From: Toxorhynchites rutilus septentrionalis | Lineage: Eukaryota > Arthropoda > Insecta > Diptera > Culicidae | Direction: 5' to 3' | Assembly: GCF_029784135.1 (NCBI RefSeq) | Contig: NC_073745.1 | Location: 242,757,624 to 242,821,623, forward strand | DNA: 64,000 nucleotides | In this document: one piece after another, positions 34,192 to 45,396 of the stretch | How the letters are laid out: each line of letters begins with the position of its first letter | Position numbering within the stretch: position 1 is the first letter of the stretch | The notes under the pieces: model-generated | What the model was told of the DNA's origin: nothing | Databases searched by the model: none | The model's input: only the letters and a program-made list of their open reading frames with translations | Program-made: the position numbers and the translations under genes

Positions 34192-34710
34192 TTTACAAAG
34201 ATTTCTGTCTTATTTTTAATTTATTATTGATTTTAACAATAATCTCAAAAAAAAAATAGCAAAAAAAAAATATGATAATAATTGATAATAATATTAAACA
34301 ATGAACAAATGAATTGAATAATAATATTAATAATAAATATGTGTACCTTAATATAAAAGTTGTTCCAATAATGCGCTCTACTGCCCTAATCAGGGAGAGA
34401 CATAGGCTACGCGCTACGGAGACAACACAATAGCGCAAGAATAGCTTACGGAGCCACGTGGTGATGAATCCCGTTTGTTTCAACAGCCGCAATCCGGAAT
34501 CCCGAATCAGTTCAACAGCCGCAATCCGGCTCGCTGCAAGAGCGCTGGTTCCTTTGTTCCTTCGTTCCACTTAACAAATGGTCAGGTCGAAAGCGGACAG
34601 CAATGACCTTCACTCGTACACGATTCACTCGTACCGATAGTACAATAGCAAAAGTGGCAACGCACAATACCGACACTGAACTTCACTCGTCAAGAGTTGG
34701 ATAGCGAATG
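34192..34710 (-). promoter_or_regulatory. 5' UTR and probable internal promoter of the retrotransposon
   Basis: About 520 bp between the TSD and the ORF1 ATG. The first bases on the minus strand are CATTCGCTATCC, similar in style to the CATT-type starts of insect LINEs, which use internal promoters. An AT-rich stretch at 34200-34370 precedes the ATG. Confidence 0.5.
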
Positions 34711-34724
34711 AACATTTTATTTGT

Positions 34725-35129
34725 ATGCATGTAAATTTCCTCGGAGTGAACTGGTTCAAATTCTGAAGGTTCTTTGAAATTACTGAAATTACTAAGTTTT
34801 TCTGATCCTCACCTTATAACCGACGATACACCCAAAATTTAGCTCATGTTTTGTCATCCCGATTTATGACATTAAATGAGACATAACATAACAGAAAATT
34901 TCATGACTCACAAATACTGGTAATCATTCGTATAATATACATGGTACAGCAATTTAAGATTCATACGAGCCAGCGAAACAAAAGACAAATAAGCTTTTCG
35001 CATGCTTTGCCACATACACGGCCCAGACCGAGATAGATATTGTTCTCCTTCATGCGCTCCTTTTTACTCTTAGAAAACACTTCCCAACTCCATTTTATAA
35101 TTAGGTGCAATATTATCACGTATTTGCTG
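34725..35129. other. Nothing recognised
   Basis: Spacer between the retrotransposon and a probable SINE. Confidence 0.3.
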
Positions 35130-35330
35130 AAAAACTACTGAAGCATTATTAGCCATTTGGATAGCGTGGTCGTGTAAAATAGTTTTGCATATTCCAGTCG
35201 GCCTCGGTTCGATCCCCATTGACATCGTATGGGCTTTTTTCTTGGCACAATCGCATATGAAATGAGAAAAGAAAACAGAAAAAGATGTCTGCTCGCATAC
35301 ATACAAATCATTTTTAAGCTTTTAAAACAG
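35130..35330 (+). mobile_element. Probable tRNA-derived SINE
   Basis: A tRNA-like head with an A-box-like TAGCGTGGTCG (35162) and an exact B box GGTTCGATCCC (35207), spaced as in tRNAs, is followed by an unrelated body. No clear target duplication or tail was found, so the ends are approximate. Confidence 0.55.
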
Positions 35331-35829
35331 CTCATTATTTGCGCATTTGGCTCTCCAGCACACGGAATGGCATCACTTCTGCCAAAGATGAAATGTTTTC
35401 TGCCAACGCTAGTTTGGGTGTAGTCACTATTGGGTTCCCCGAAAAGTAATTGCGTATTTTTCATTATACAACCATTCCATGCCAAACCGATATAGTGGCT
35501 CTCAGACTTTCGTGAAAAGTAGTACACAGTAAACCCTGTTTTTGTGCGATTTTCTGTTCTTGTGCGGTTTTTTTTGTGCGATTTTTTTTGTGCCTTTTTT
35601 TTACAAAAATCAGTATTTTCGAAAATTCATAACATTTGAACTACTGGACCGAGTCAACTGATCGATATATCAAATTAAAGATAATTAGTTGGTATTTTTT
35701 AGAAAAACATTGCACTTGCTAAAAAATTGGTTTTAAATATTTTTTTTTGTATATTTTTTGTTTCGTCCATTTAACAAATTAGCTTTGTACGGAATTCATT
35801 AGGGATCTCAAAAATGTCTTTCGATTTGG
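35331..35829. repeat. Low-complexity and dispersed repeat
   Basis: TTTTTGTGCGATTTT words repeat at 35537-35595, and 35620-35700 is an inverted piece of the repeat family at 3341-4050 (GAACTACTGGACCGAGTCAA). No gene was seen. Confidence 0.5.
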
Positions 35830-36841
35830 GATACACGATCATTATTTATTGAACAAATGTCAGTGAAAATAGGGGACACCATCTCGAAGCCTTTTCGGAT
35901 AACGTCAGGTGTTCCTCAAGGAAGTCACCTTGGTCCATATATTTTTCTACTTTACCTCAACGACATCATTTTCTCTCTTGAGAGCCATAATTTATCGTAC
36001 GCGGGTGACTTCAAACTGTACCATCAGATTGAATGTGAAGCTGACGCTGAGTTTCTTCAGACACAAATAAACACATTTGCTGCGTGGTGCGTCGTAACGG
36101 ATGATCTTAACCCCAACCAAGTGCTCGATAATAACCCTCTCTCGTAAACGTTCAACGGTCAATTTTGTTTATAAGCTTGGAGACACAATATTACAGCGTG
36201 TTGACTGTGTTAAGGACCTAGGAATCTTACTCGATTCCAGGCTTACATTTCGCGATCATATTGCATATGTAACTTCGAAAGCATCTAAAGCACTTGGCTT
36301 TATGTTTCGTTCGACCAAACATTTCAAAGATATTCACTGCTTTAAAGCTGTATACTGTGCCCTGGTCCGCTCAATACTCGAGTATGCGTCTGTAGTTTGG
36401 GCACCATACGACCAAAATAACATTTTACGTGTGGAGGTTGTCCAGCGCAAGTTCTTGAGGTTTTCCTTGCGCCATCTACCATGGAGTAATCCTCATAGTC
36501 TCCTCTTCTATGAACACCGCTGCAAATAATTTAGATTAGATACATTAGATGTTCGCCGTAAATTTGCTAAAGCTTATTTTGTATCAGATCTGATATTGGG
36601 TCTCATTGATAGTCCCGAGCTTCTGCAGCAAATCAGCTTCAACATACAAAGTAGAAACCTTAGGTCTCATAGTTCCCTACGAATACCGTTTTCTCGTACA
36701 AACTATGGCTACAATGAGCCATTATCGAGCATGTGTCGTGAGTTCAACCGATGCAGTTGTTTCTTCGATTTCGGGTTGTCTCGTGCATTACTCAAGAAAC
36801 GCTACACTTCTGCAATTACAGACACTGGTATTAGCAACTAA
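35830..36841 (+). pseudogene. 5'-truncated non-LTR RT with mutated catalytic motif
   Basis: Same protein family as 5335-7615. It begins inside the RT domain (VKIGDTISKPF), has SGVPQGSHLGPYIFLLYLND, then SYAGDFKLYHQ where the catalytic Y/F-A-D-D reads Y-A-G-D (codon 36004-36006 GGT, one base from GAT). A frameshift near 36105 is followed by KLGDTILQRVDCVKDLGILL through LEYASVVWAPYDQNN. A TAA interrupts it at 36527-36529 and the frame continues to RTNYGYNEPLSSMCREFN and a stop at 36841. Loss of one metal-binding Asp alone would abolish RT activity. Confidence 0.88.
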
Positions 36842-38520
36842 TTTTTTTGACGTAGAACTACGTCTTTCATTAAGGGTGCCAAATCAGAAAACAGGTCACG
36901 TTTTTATGAAATAAAGTTAACGTTAATAACTATTTTTGCCGTGAACGGATTTTGGCGATTTACATACTAAACGAATCGGAAATACTGTAAGATTTGTTGG
37001 ATCTGTTAACATTAGAATCCCTTGGTTTGTAAATGGTTAAAATTCATGAAAACTTTAAGCGTTTCTATTTTCCCCTACATTTGTTCTGTCCATTTGTGTG
37101 CTTTCCCGAACAAAGCTGTCAATAACGAGCAACTTATCGACGATCAACGGAGAGGAAATCGTAGGATTTAAAGTCTCCGTGAACAAAGGAAAGTAGAAGA
37201 ATGAAGGGGAATACTTGCTTAGAGTATAAACAGTGGATCTCGCTGAGGCAAACTTCCATTCGGCATCGGACTGTTGAGCAATCCAGTTCACTCTGCTTTC
37301 GCTGCGCTTCGATCTAAGATTGGACCCCATCGTTTGGTTTTTCTTTTCGTTTTTCGCGTTATTCGTATCGTGTGTTTTTCTTTCCGCGTCATAAATTGGA
37401 CGCTTCGCATTATGTGTGATGAGCAAGAAGAAGAGGAAGGCAGGCTCTAGCCCTGCAAAAAATTTCGAGACAAGCGTCATCTAATGATGCACGCGATGGC
37501 GATTTCGGCGCGTCGGTCGAAAATGTAAACGCAGTTACCCAGGCAGCAACCAAAATCAAGCTCCCCCCGCTGGTGGCGAAGGCGGTCGCTCTTGCCAAAC
37601 TCATCAGCGAATTCGCATCGATGGGTGTTACATCAGAGTACAAGCTGCATTATTCAGTCTTTTTCCAAGCAGTTAACATTGTTTGTTTTCCATCATCATA
37701 AGGGCTTCGTTGGTGCCTTTGAGAATGCATCAATGCATTAAACTGACGTTATGGCGAAGCAGGTGTTAAGGGTTGTGTGCCAAAAAAATTATTTGGGGAA
37801 TACCAAGCATCTTGAATGTTATAAGTTATTTGGATTCGCGTGCCAGTCGCAAAACTGAATTCAACTAGGATTGCATTTGCGCTAATATTGATCATAATGA
37901 AGCATTGCTACTATTTTCGAAGTTGTTATTAACGAAAAGAGTTTATTTCGCTTATTTAGTCACCAAGAAAGTAAATGTCGTTCTGGAATTTTGTATGTGA
38001 TTAGGTTTTGCTTGCCAGTAACAAAACTTCCTCCACTAAGGGTGACAGTTGCGCTTCTCTCAAGCATGAGAAAGTAATGCAATTTTTCTCAAGGCCAGTA
38101 ATATTAACAGAAGCGTTTCTTTTGAGAATAGCGCAAAATGGAATAATGGTGCTGGTGCAACATGTATATAATCGACTGTAGCCGAGTCTATGTAAATTGC
38201 GAAAAAGGCCACCGGAATAGCGTTCGAGGTAAATTTCCAATGCATTGACATGAAATAAATTGCGACATACGATCAGCTAGTGTATTGTTTTGCGAGGGCA
38301 AGAATGAATCATCAATCAATTATCGTCAACTGATTCTACAATGAAAAAACCGTTCCAGAGATTATTCTACTAAGCAGTTGTTTCTAAAATTTCACAGCAT
38401 TATAGAATAATATCCGAAGGTAAAAACAAGCGACTTATAAAAAATAACAGCGTAGTTCTACGTCACAATGCGGTCGTATCTTGGACACAACCTCCTATAA
38501 TTTTTTTCTCTCAATATATA
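36842..38520 (+). repeat. Unit B, copy 2, flanked by TGACGTAGAACTACG words
   Basis: 37095-38345 is the inverted counterpart of 17462-18460. Both sides carry TGACGTAGAACTACG (36848 plus, 38465 minus), and 38370-38510 matches 14815-14990. A TATA box, GAGTATAAAC, lies at 37222. This copy differs from copy 1 in holding an extra segment at about 37265-37680. Confidence 0.6.
37265..37680 (+). pseudogene. Possible 5' end of a retrotransposon (5' UTR and ORF1 start)
   Basis: The extra segment of unit B copy 2 contains MSKKKRKAGSSPAKN-like coding sequence at about 37421, then, after a frame change, VTQAATKIKLPPLVAKAVAL and ISEFASMGVTSEYKL (37535-37650). This resembles the region before the zinc knuckles in ORF1 of mosquito jockey-like elements. 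There are stops between the pieces. The assignment is tentative. Confidence 0.35.
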
Positions 38521-39655
38521 TGTATGTTGTCATAAGTGTAATTTAGTCTAGTTCAATTTAGTTAAGTCATCATTAGGGCTGTAATTGTTACCCGTTGATA
38601 CGAATAAATTAATGATTTCTAACAAATAATAATCAAAAAGGAAGGAGAAATTTTTCATTCAAACGAAAATATCTCTGTATTTAAAGGTCCTACACGAAAG
38701 TTATAGAAATCAAATGAAAGCTGATTGATAAGGCTAATTGGATTTGCTATTGAATTAGTTGGCGAAAAATTGTGTTGGTCCACAAAATATTTGAAAAAAA
38801 ACAAATATAAATCGATTTTTTATTTCGTCCCGATATTTTTGTACACACACCGAGATAAAATTTGTTCGTAAAATATTACGAAACTTAAGTGTGAAACATG
38901 AGGCTTTGAAATGGTGACTTTTATGACAATAATATTGTATTTTATTGATAAAGCAAAAAAACGGAAATTAGTTTTCGGGAAACCCAATATATCCCATCCA
39001 GTGTTTGGAAATATCACATCAATCTTTTCAGCTGAATTTCCGGCCACATTCGATCATTATACCATTGTATTCGAGATACCGAAAATGAGCCAACACCAAA
39101 CCTCACAATCACAGCAAGCCACTCACAGTTGATTCATCCAGTTTTGTTCATTCTGTTTTTCGTTCTGTTCTGCGTTCACGGAATGTGAGCAAAAGAAAAT
39201 ATCCTTAGTTTTGTCCAAGGCGCTTATATCAATGTGTAACAGGTGAAGCAACATCATCACTTCAATAAAAAGGGGATTACGGTTTGTGGAGCGGGGGTTG
39301 TTTGTTTTATTATTGCTAGGATACGCCATTTTTGCATTTTCACATGCGAGAGTAGTGGAAATGAGAATGAAATTCTAGAAAATCATCCCTTGTTTTTCAC
39401 ATAAATTCGCGAAAGCCGAATACAGTAGGCCTCGTTCGAATAAGCGACGTAGCAGTTTGTAGAGAGTCGCCTGCAGCGTTCTGTTGCTGTTTGTAAACAA
39501 TGCCGACAGCAATTCCAATATGGCTGAAAGTGCATTTCATATGATTGTTTCACCTGGTATATATAGAGGCGCCTTGGTTTTGTCCAGGGATTAGACATCA
39601 ATTGAATATAGGCTACCCAAAATCAAAATCAATATGGCGTCATTTGTTTACCAAC
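38521..39655. other. No feature recognised
   Basis: AT-rich DNA with short frames on both strands. No domain, TIR or SINE promoter was seen. Confidence 0.35.
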
Positions 39656-39669
39656 ATATCATTTTCAAG

Positions 39670-40942
39670 GGGGTCTCCGTAGCCACATTGGTTGCGCGTT
39701 CGCTTAGTAAGCGATCGATCGTGAGTTCAAAACTCAGGACATTGACCCTCATTGACCATCTTTGTGTTGTTACAGAATAGCTACGTCCTCGCAACAATCA
39801 TCAGCGATGGAGATCGATCCACGGTCGAAATAAGATCGATTTATCCATACAACTGCTCTGCTCTGCAAGACACATCGGTCTGCTGTTCTATAAATAACTC
39901 AACAATGATCAATCAACTGTCTCCGCTGTCCGGTGGTCCCACTGGATAATGGAAGAACAGAAAGAATACTCTTACGCCTAAATGGCTACTGTGTGAATGT
40001 ACCATATGTAATGGTATAGAAGGAATACTGGCGAATGGCAACTATTTATTTATTTTTTTTTATTTAAATCGTTTATTTTTACAGGCTCAGTTACATAGGT
40101 TTAAAGGAGCCGAACTCCTTACTGTATTGTTACTAGTATATAAACATTTTTCCTTAATTCTAATGTTAATAATATAGGAAACCGATTACTCGCGGTCGAC
40201 TCGAGTTTAGAAGGGTGACATATTTTCTTCAGGAAAAGGAGGGGATATGAGGATATATTGACAATGATCACACTCACACTCTCAATCACACTCATCACAC
40301 TCAATTCTTAAACCTATCTTATATCTAATATGTATTTACATTTCATCTTATTCTTAAGAAGGGATCCGATCTCTCACAAAGGAAAAGGAAAAGGAAAAAC
40401 TAAGGGTATAAGGACAATCACACACGAAGATCGATAGCTTTAAGGAATACATATATTTGGGACATGTAATCAAGGTCTAACCGAGCCAACACGTCTCTCA
40501 CCGGCATCATGGGCTGCCTTCCTCGGGCCCGAAGGGTGACTACTAAATTCGATCTGGCGACAAGATACAGCTCGCACGACCAAACAACGGGCTCGATGTC
40601 GTGGTAACCTTGGCCACAAACACAAAGATTGTTGTCGGCAAGATTAATACGAAAGAGTAGCGCATCTAACGAACAGTGATTGGACATGAGTCGGGAGAAG
40701 GTGCGAATAAAGTCCCGACTCAAGTCCAGACTTTTGAACCATGGTTTGAGGCTAACCTTAGGGATAATCGAGTGGAGCCACCGGCCCAATTCATCTTCGT
40801 TCCATTTGCGTGAATGGCAACTATGTAATGTGCTAATTATAGATATATGATAACCATGTGACATGTACACGATTAAAAAATTCGGCTCTGTTACAGCTAA
40901 AATGCTAATGAGCCTTAAATAAATAATTGGGATAAAAAAAAA
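39670..40942 (+). mobile_element. tRNA-derived SINE interrupted by a retroelement
   Basis: The head has an A-box-like TAGCCACATTGG (39680) and a degenerate B box GAGTTCAAAAC (39723); the end is a short A run at 40933-40942. It is flanked by ATATCATTTTCAAG (39656-39669) and ATATCATTTTCGAG (40943-40956), one mismatch apart. Removing 40046-40811 and one copy of the inner duplication leaves about 500 bp. That is long for a SINE, so a composite tRNA-headed element is possible. Confidence 0.75.
40046..40811 (-). mobile_element. 5'-truncated copy of the I/LOA-like element, nested in a SINE
   Basis: The 3' end is on the left (A-rich tail on the minus strand at 40046-40060) and the 5' end is truncated at 40811. 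The target duplication GAATGGCAACTAT lies at 40033-40045 and 40812-40824. It encodes the C-terminal region also seen at 28971-29360 (WNEDELGRWLHSIIPKVSLK, CVCGQGYHDIEPVVWSC, FLKAIDLRV). DNA identity to the full copy is high but clearly not perfect. Confidence 0.9.
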
Positions 40943-40956
40943 AATATCATTTTCGA

Positions 40957-41860
40957 GGATTGAAATTTTTGAAATCACGAAGATAGTATGCTTTATTTCT
41001 AACTGCATGAGCGATTTTCATATTTCGGTTTCACATGGAGTTGTTCACATTTAACATGGAGTTTAAAGTTAGCCACTATTCGACTATATAACCAAATGTC
41101 AGTAAACCGCAGCAATATTGGGTACACTGGCAATATGAGAGGGATTTGACGTTTTAGTCATACCCCTGGTTTTGTCATTCATTGACATTAACATACCAGT
41201 TCATTCACTATCAGCATCGTTCTCGGACACTGACGAAACGGAGAAATTCGTTGAGGAAGATAAGAAAGTACAGAATGCTGATAATAGTGACAAGGGGCCT
41301 GATTCTCCTGCGCGAATGGAATGTGACAGCAATGAACTCCTCAAAGTCACATGATCAAAGCCACCGTATCGCCGAAGGCTATTGCCCTGACGTGAGAAGT
41401 TCATTTTCGAGTAAAATACCCAATGAATGACAAATGGTGCAGCGTTCATTTAAATATATGTCAAAGCTTGTGTTTTTTGCAAAGGCTCTGTGCATTCAAT
41501 GTATTTTATGAGTTTATATTTTTTTGATTTTAAAAACTTTCATTCCTTGTTACAAATATGAACAGGAAATAATTTCGTTCATCTTTATAAATGTTTTCCT
41601 CTTATTATAATTGATGAAAATAATATCACTGGGATAAGAAGATAAAAAAATATATTTTCAAATCTGTTTTTGCATAGTCCCTTTGCATTAATAGGAGTGT
41701 ATGTTATTTCAATTGTTTTGATTCCGCATTCGTGTTTTGACTTAGTTTTGACAGTAAACATTAATTTTATAGTCGCCTCACACAAAAGCCATCAAAGTAA
41801 GATATATTTATTATCGCGTTTAAAAAAATTTAAAAGCTGAATTTTATCCATAGACAATGA
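40957..41860. other. No feature recognised
   Basis: AT-rich. An 82-residue minus frame at 41201-41449 and overlapping plus frames carry no recognisable domain. Confidence 0.35.
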
Positions 41861-42115
41861 GCCGATAAAAATGATAAAGCTGTCAAGGATCTTGTAATTC
41901 TGCTGTCAGAAACTGCGCTGTTATCGTCTGGATTCTCACTGGATAAGCCTGGTGTGCACGCATCTCGCATCTATCTTATGGTCAACCTGGGTATTGGAAT
42001 CGATAAGGACGAAGCTATGAGCACAGATGATACTCCAGCCGCAACTACTGGTGAAGATGCTCCTTCACTAGAGGATGACACCGAAAATGCCTCACACATG
42101 GAAGAAGTTAATTAA
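41861..42115 (+). pseudogene. HSP90 (Hsp83) C-terminal fragment
   Basis: 84 codons and a stop encode the end of cytosolic HSP90: [40 protein letters not shown], an acidic linker [20 protein letters not shown], and [13 protein letters not shown] before TAA. HSP90 is an ATP-dependent chaperone; its C-terminal domain dimerises and the final MEEVD binds TPR co-chaperones. Here the last residue is Asn (AAT for GAT), which would weaken that contact. A TGA lies directly upstream at 41858-41860 and no further HSP90 sequence was found, so only about 85 of roughly 715 residues remain. The frame is otherwise free of lesions, suggesting a fairly young copy. No poly(A) was seen, so retroposition is not proven. 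Confidence 0.88.
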
Positions 42116-45100
42116 ACACATACAATTTTTAACAACTTAAGCAGCTTTTTGTAATTTTTGAAAGTCTGATTTATGTTTTTGGAGAAAGGAAACGGTATGC
42201 TGAATTGAGGATACGGCTTCAAAAGTCACAAAATGGCATGCAGGGTTTGCCAAATGATCCACTCATTGAAAAAATCGCTTTCGTTCGTTCAAATATGATC
42301 TTTCAGGAAACATTTCCCCCAGCGGTATTCTATTGTTGTTATGTGCTGCAAATCACGACACAAGAGAGAACGAGACAACTCTGCATCGGCTCGCACTTCA
42401 TTGCACACCAGCATACAAGCAAAGCTATCATATACGCTTTCGGTGCAGAAAACTTATTTTCTTCTTTGCCTCTAACATATGCATACCGACCCCTCCATGC
42501 ATCATGAAACAGCAGGATCGTACGGACAACGCAAAGCGAAAGATTCATATTCAGCTAATGTAGCAGATCCTGATTTTTAAGTCTCAGAGAGTGCAAACTA
42601 TTTGATTATTTAGCTCGATAGAGGCTAAGGGAAGGGTAGTCAGATTATATTTTCCATTTTTAACGCCTCTATCCCTTGAAATGTGTATATTCATATAGAC
42701 CGCATAGTTTTACTAGCAACACCGCTCTCTTTCCCCATTTGTTGCTCTCCGCAAATGGTGACCGAATGATGACGTAATTTTTCTTGTATCATTTATTGCT
42801 TTGCACTTGCCTGTACAGTGGGTTTCGCTATAGTAGAGCGGGACGATATATGCGGTTCAAACTTGTATGCAGGCTTCGAAAATGGTATGCGATGTTTGAT
42901 ACAGATCGGATATGCAATCAACAGTCTTCGTTCCTCTCTCAGTTTAATCACTAAATATTACACAAGTGATTACTGACATTCATACAAGTATCTGAATGAT
43001 CCTTTCATATTTGGTTATATGTTCGTGAGAGTTTTCTTGCATGACACATTGTGTATCATTCGATTTTGATCGAAATCCAAACACTGATGGCATGTTTTAC
43101 CACTACAATCGCCCACGAGAATTGTGTGAATGTTCATGAGAGTTCATTCAAGGTAAAAATCTCACCACAGTCGACTTCGGGAATCGAGTGAGGCAATTTT
43201 TGCGAGCTGTCACTTCTCTTTCGCGAATCAGAATCAGCCCCAAGAAATTAAATTGTTCAAGCATGCAAGGTTTCCGTCTCAGTTAAATTGCTTTCATTTT
43301 ACGTAGTGAATATGCAATTCCAATTCCACTTGTCAGAAATGCTTAAAAAAAATCCGATGTAAAAAATACCGTCTTGACTCAAATTTCAAACATTTAATTT
43401 TTTTTAAATTCTGAACACACGAACATAAAATGGTGGTGTCCAAGACACGACCGCAATGGGTATATTTCGAGCTTCCTTTTGCAAACGAATCAAACTATGC
43501 TATAGGATTAGCGGATGAAATTGCCAACATCCAGCTTTGGCTGACGAAGTTTGCATTCGGTGCTCGGATCGATTCTGCAGAATGCCCCCTCGCCGTCCAA
43601 GCCTAAGCAATCCTTAGCTGTGAGTGTGCATGCAGATCTTGCTCTTTTGTTGGAATTTCCGCTTGCGCCACCGATTTGCGTTGCCCTTTCGGAGTAACTA
43701 CAAAAACAACTGAATAAGCAAGGCACTGACTCAATGGGAAAATGACACACATATCGGGATATTGAAAATGAACTGTCACAACATTCCTGACAATCCAATG
43801 GCAATGAATAAATGTGAATGAATTCTCATGACTCGAGCTTTAAGCAAAGCTCAGAGAGCACATAATGAATATGAATGAACACACTTGTAAATTTGTTTGC
43901 CGTCGAATGAATGACAGCAGCATCGACAAGCAAAATAAACGCGTTACACTGATAAAAATATATTTTCAATGTTATTTACTTAACAAGCTCAATATATCCA
44001 GGTCCTGATCCCATCCTTTGTTCATCATTTCAACCGAGTTTCTATATATCTCTGGACATTCAACATATGTGTTTGATAGAGATTCTTAGTGATTCGTATT
44101 GCTAAATTCAACCAAGTCACTTTTAATGTATGAATAATTGAGCGGTGGAAGCCGAACAATTCAATTACATTCTCCTAGACGCGCCAGGTAAGGTCTTGAT
44201 AACACGCTTCATCGGGATAAAATATTACGCTCAACTCAATTCAGTAACTCGGCTCGGTGGGACTGGGGGCGGAGTGGGATCCGTCGTAATAAATTGCACA
44301 ATATAACCACTTTCACGTGTGGTTAACCTTTAGTTCTTTCCGTATCGGGTAAGATTGCCCCAAGTAAGAGGATTGGAAGCGCAGCATAAGGTTGATTTAT
44401 CGTATCTCATAATGCAAATTTTGCATTTTATATTTCGAGATGCGCGGTAAGAGGACAGAACGCTGTGCAAGATCATGGCTTGGGTTGGGTAACCCCATCT
44501 TCTGGTTGATGTGTTAAACAGGATGATTTTTTTTGAAGGTTCATTCAGTGATAGTCAGAGCATAGTGAAGAATGTGTGCATAACCATAAGTTAAATTTTG
44601 TTATCACATCATTGGGAAGGAACACAATATAATTTAATACAATTCAATATACAATGTTTTACAATCCCTAAGTGATACATCTCATTGAACTCCTTTTAGG
44701 GAAATGAAGCCATATTTGATAAATGTTTAAGTTCGTTGGTTTGAGTTCACGATGGGTAGACAATAAACCGTCCATTGATAGGGTAACTTCTTTTCTGAAT
44801 CATGTGACCCTGTGACCCTGTGATCATCGGGCCTCTGATGCTCTGATTCAAGCCGATAACGGATCGATCTGATTTTGCTCAATTAACTCTTCACATGACA
44901 TTCTTTTTCATTTATTGAACGTTTTTATGGGTTTTTTGTCGAAGGCATGGAGTGATAATACTCACAAATATACACACGCATTCCCACATATACACATATT
45001 CCACACCCAAAAACTTATGAAAGCGAATATTACGAATCGTTCATTTGGAGGGTATGCATGGCATGTTTTGATATAGTTTGCGATGAAGTGTTCCTCTAAT

Positions 45101-45390
45101 TTACTCCAAACTTTGAAGAATCGGCTACAAAAACGGCTGAAAGTATCAATATGCAACGTCTCCTATGAACATTTAGGGGATGCGCTAGGCTAAAAATTTG
45201 CCTGCTAACATTAGATGATTGGTTTTCAGTCAGGACCAAGTAACGAAATAAAAATAAAAAAATAGTTAATATTAGCAAATAATCAATAATTTCTTAAACT
45301 ACATTCTACTTATATCAGAGCACACTTATGTTGCTAACAGCCAGGTTTTTGGCATAAATTCATTTTTACTGATCAGCAAAAACTGATTAT
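42116..45390. other. No recognised gene; one Cys-rich orphan frame
   Basis: Minus-strand frame 43508-43804 (98 residues) contains TAKDCLGLDGEGAFCRIDPS and several other Cys residues and could be an exon of a secreted protein, but it is not recognised. 43437-43465 matches the word GTCCAAGACACGACC of the repeat complex. The rest is AT-rich without visible structure. Confidence 0.35.
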
Positions 45391-45396
45391 AGTATG

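Larger units (their letters stand above)
28627..34710 (-). mobile_element. Full-length RNase H-bearing non-LTR retrotransposon (I/LOA-like) with 14-bp TSD
   Basis: A 6084-bp insertion bounded by AACATTTTATTTGT at 28613-28626 and 34711-34724. On the minus strand it has a 5' UTR of about 520 bp, ORF1 (34191-32557), ORF2 with endonuclease, RT and RNase H (32564-28971), and a 344-bp 3' UTR ending in an A-rich tail. The RNase H domain and ORF1 with CCHC knuckles place it in the I superfamily (I, LOA, R1-like). Exact 14-bp duplications and a full 5' end imply recent insertion, but ORF2 has three lesions. Truncated relatives lie at 40046-40811, 48460-49516 and 51878-52390. Confidence 0.92.
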
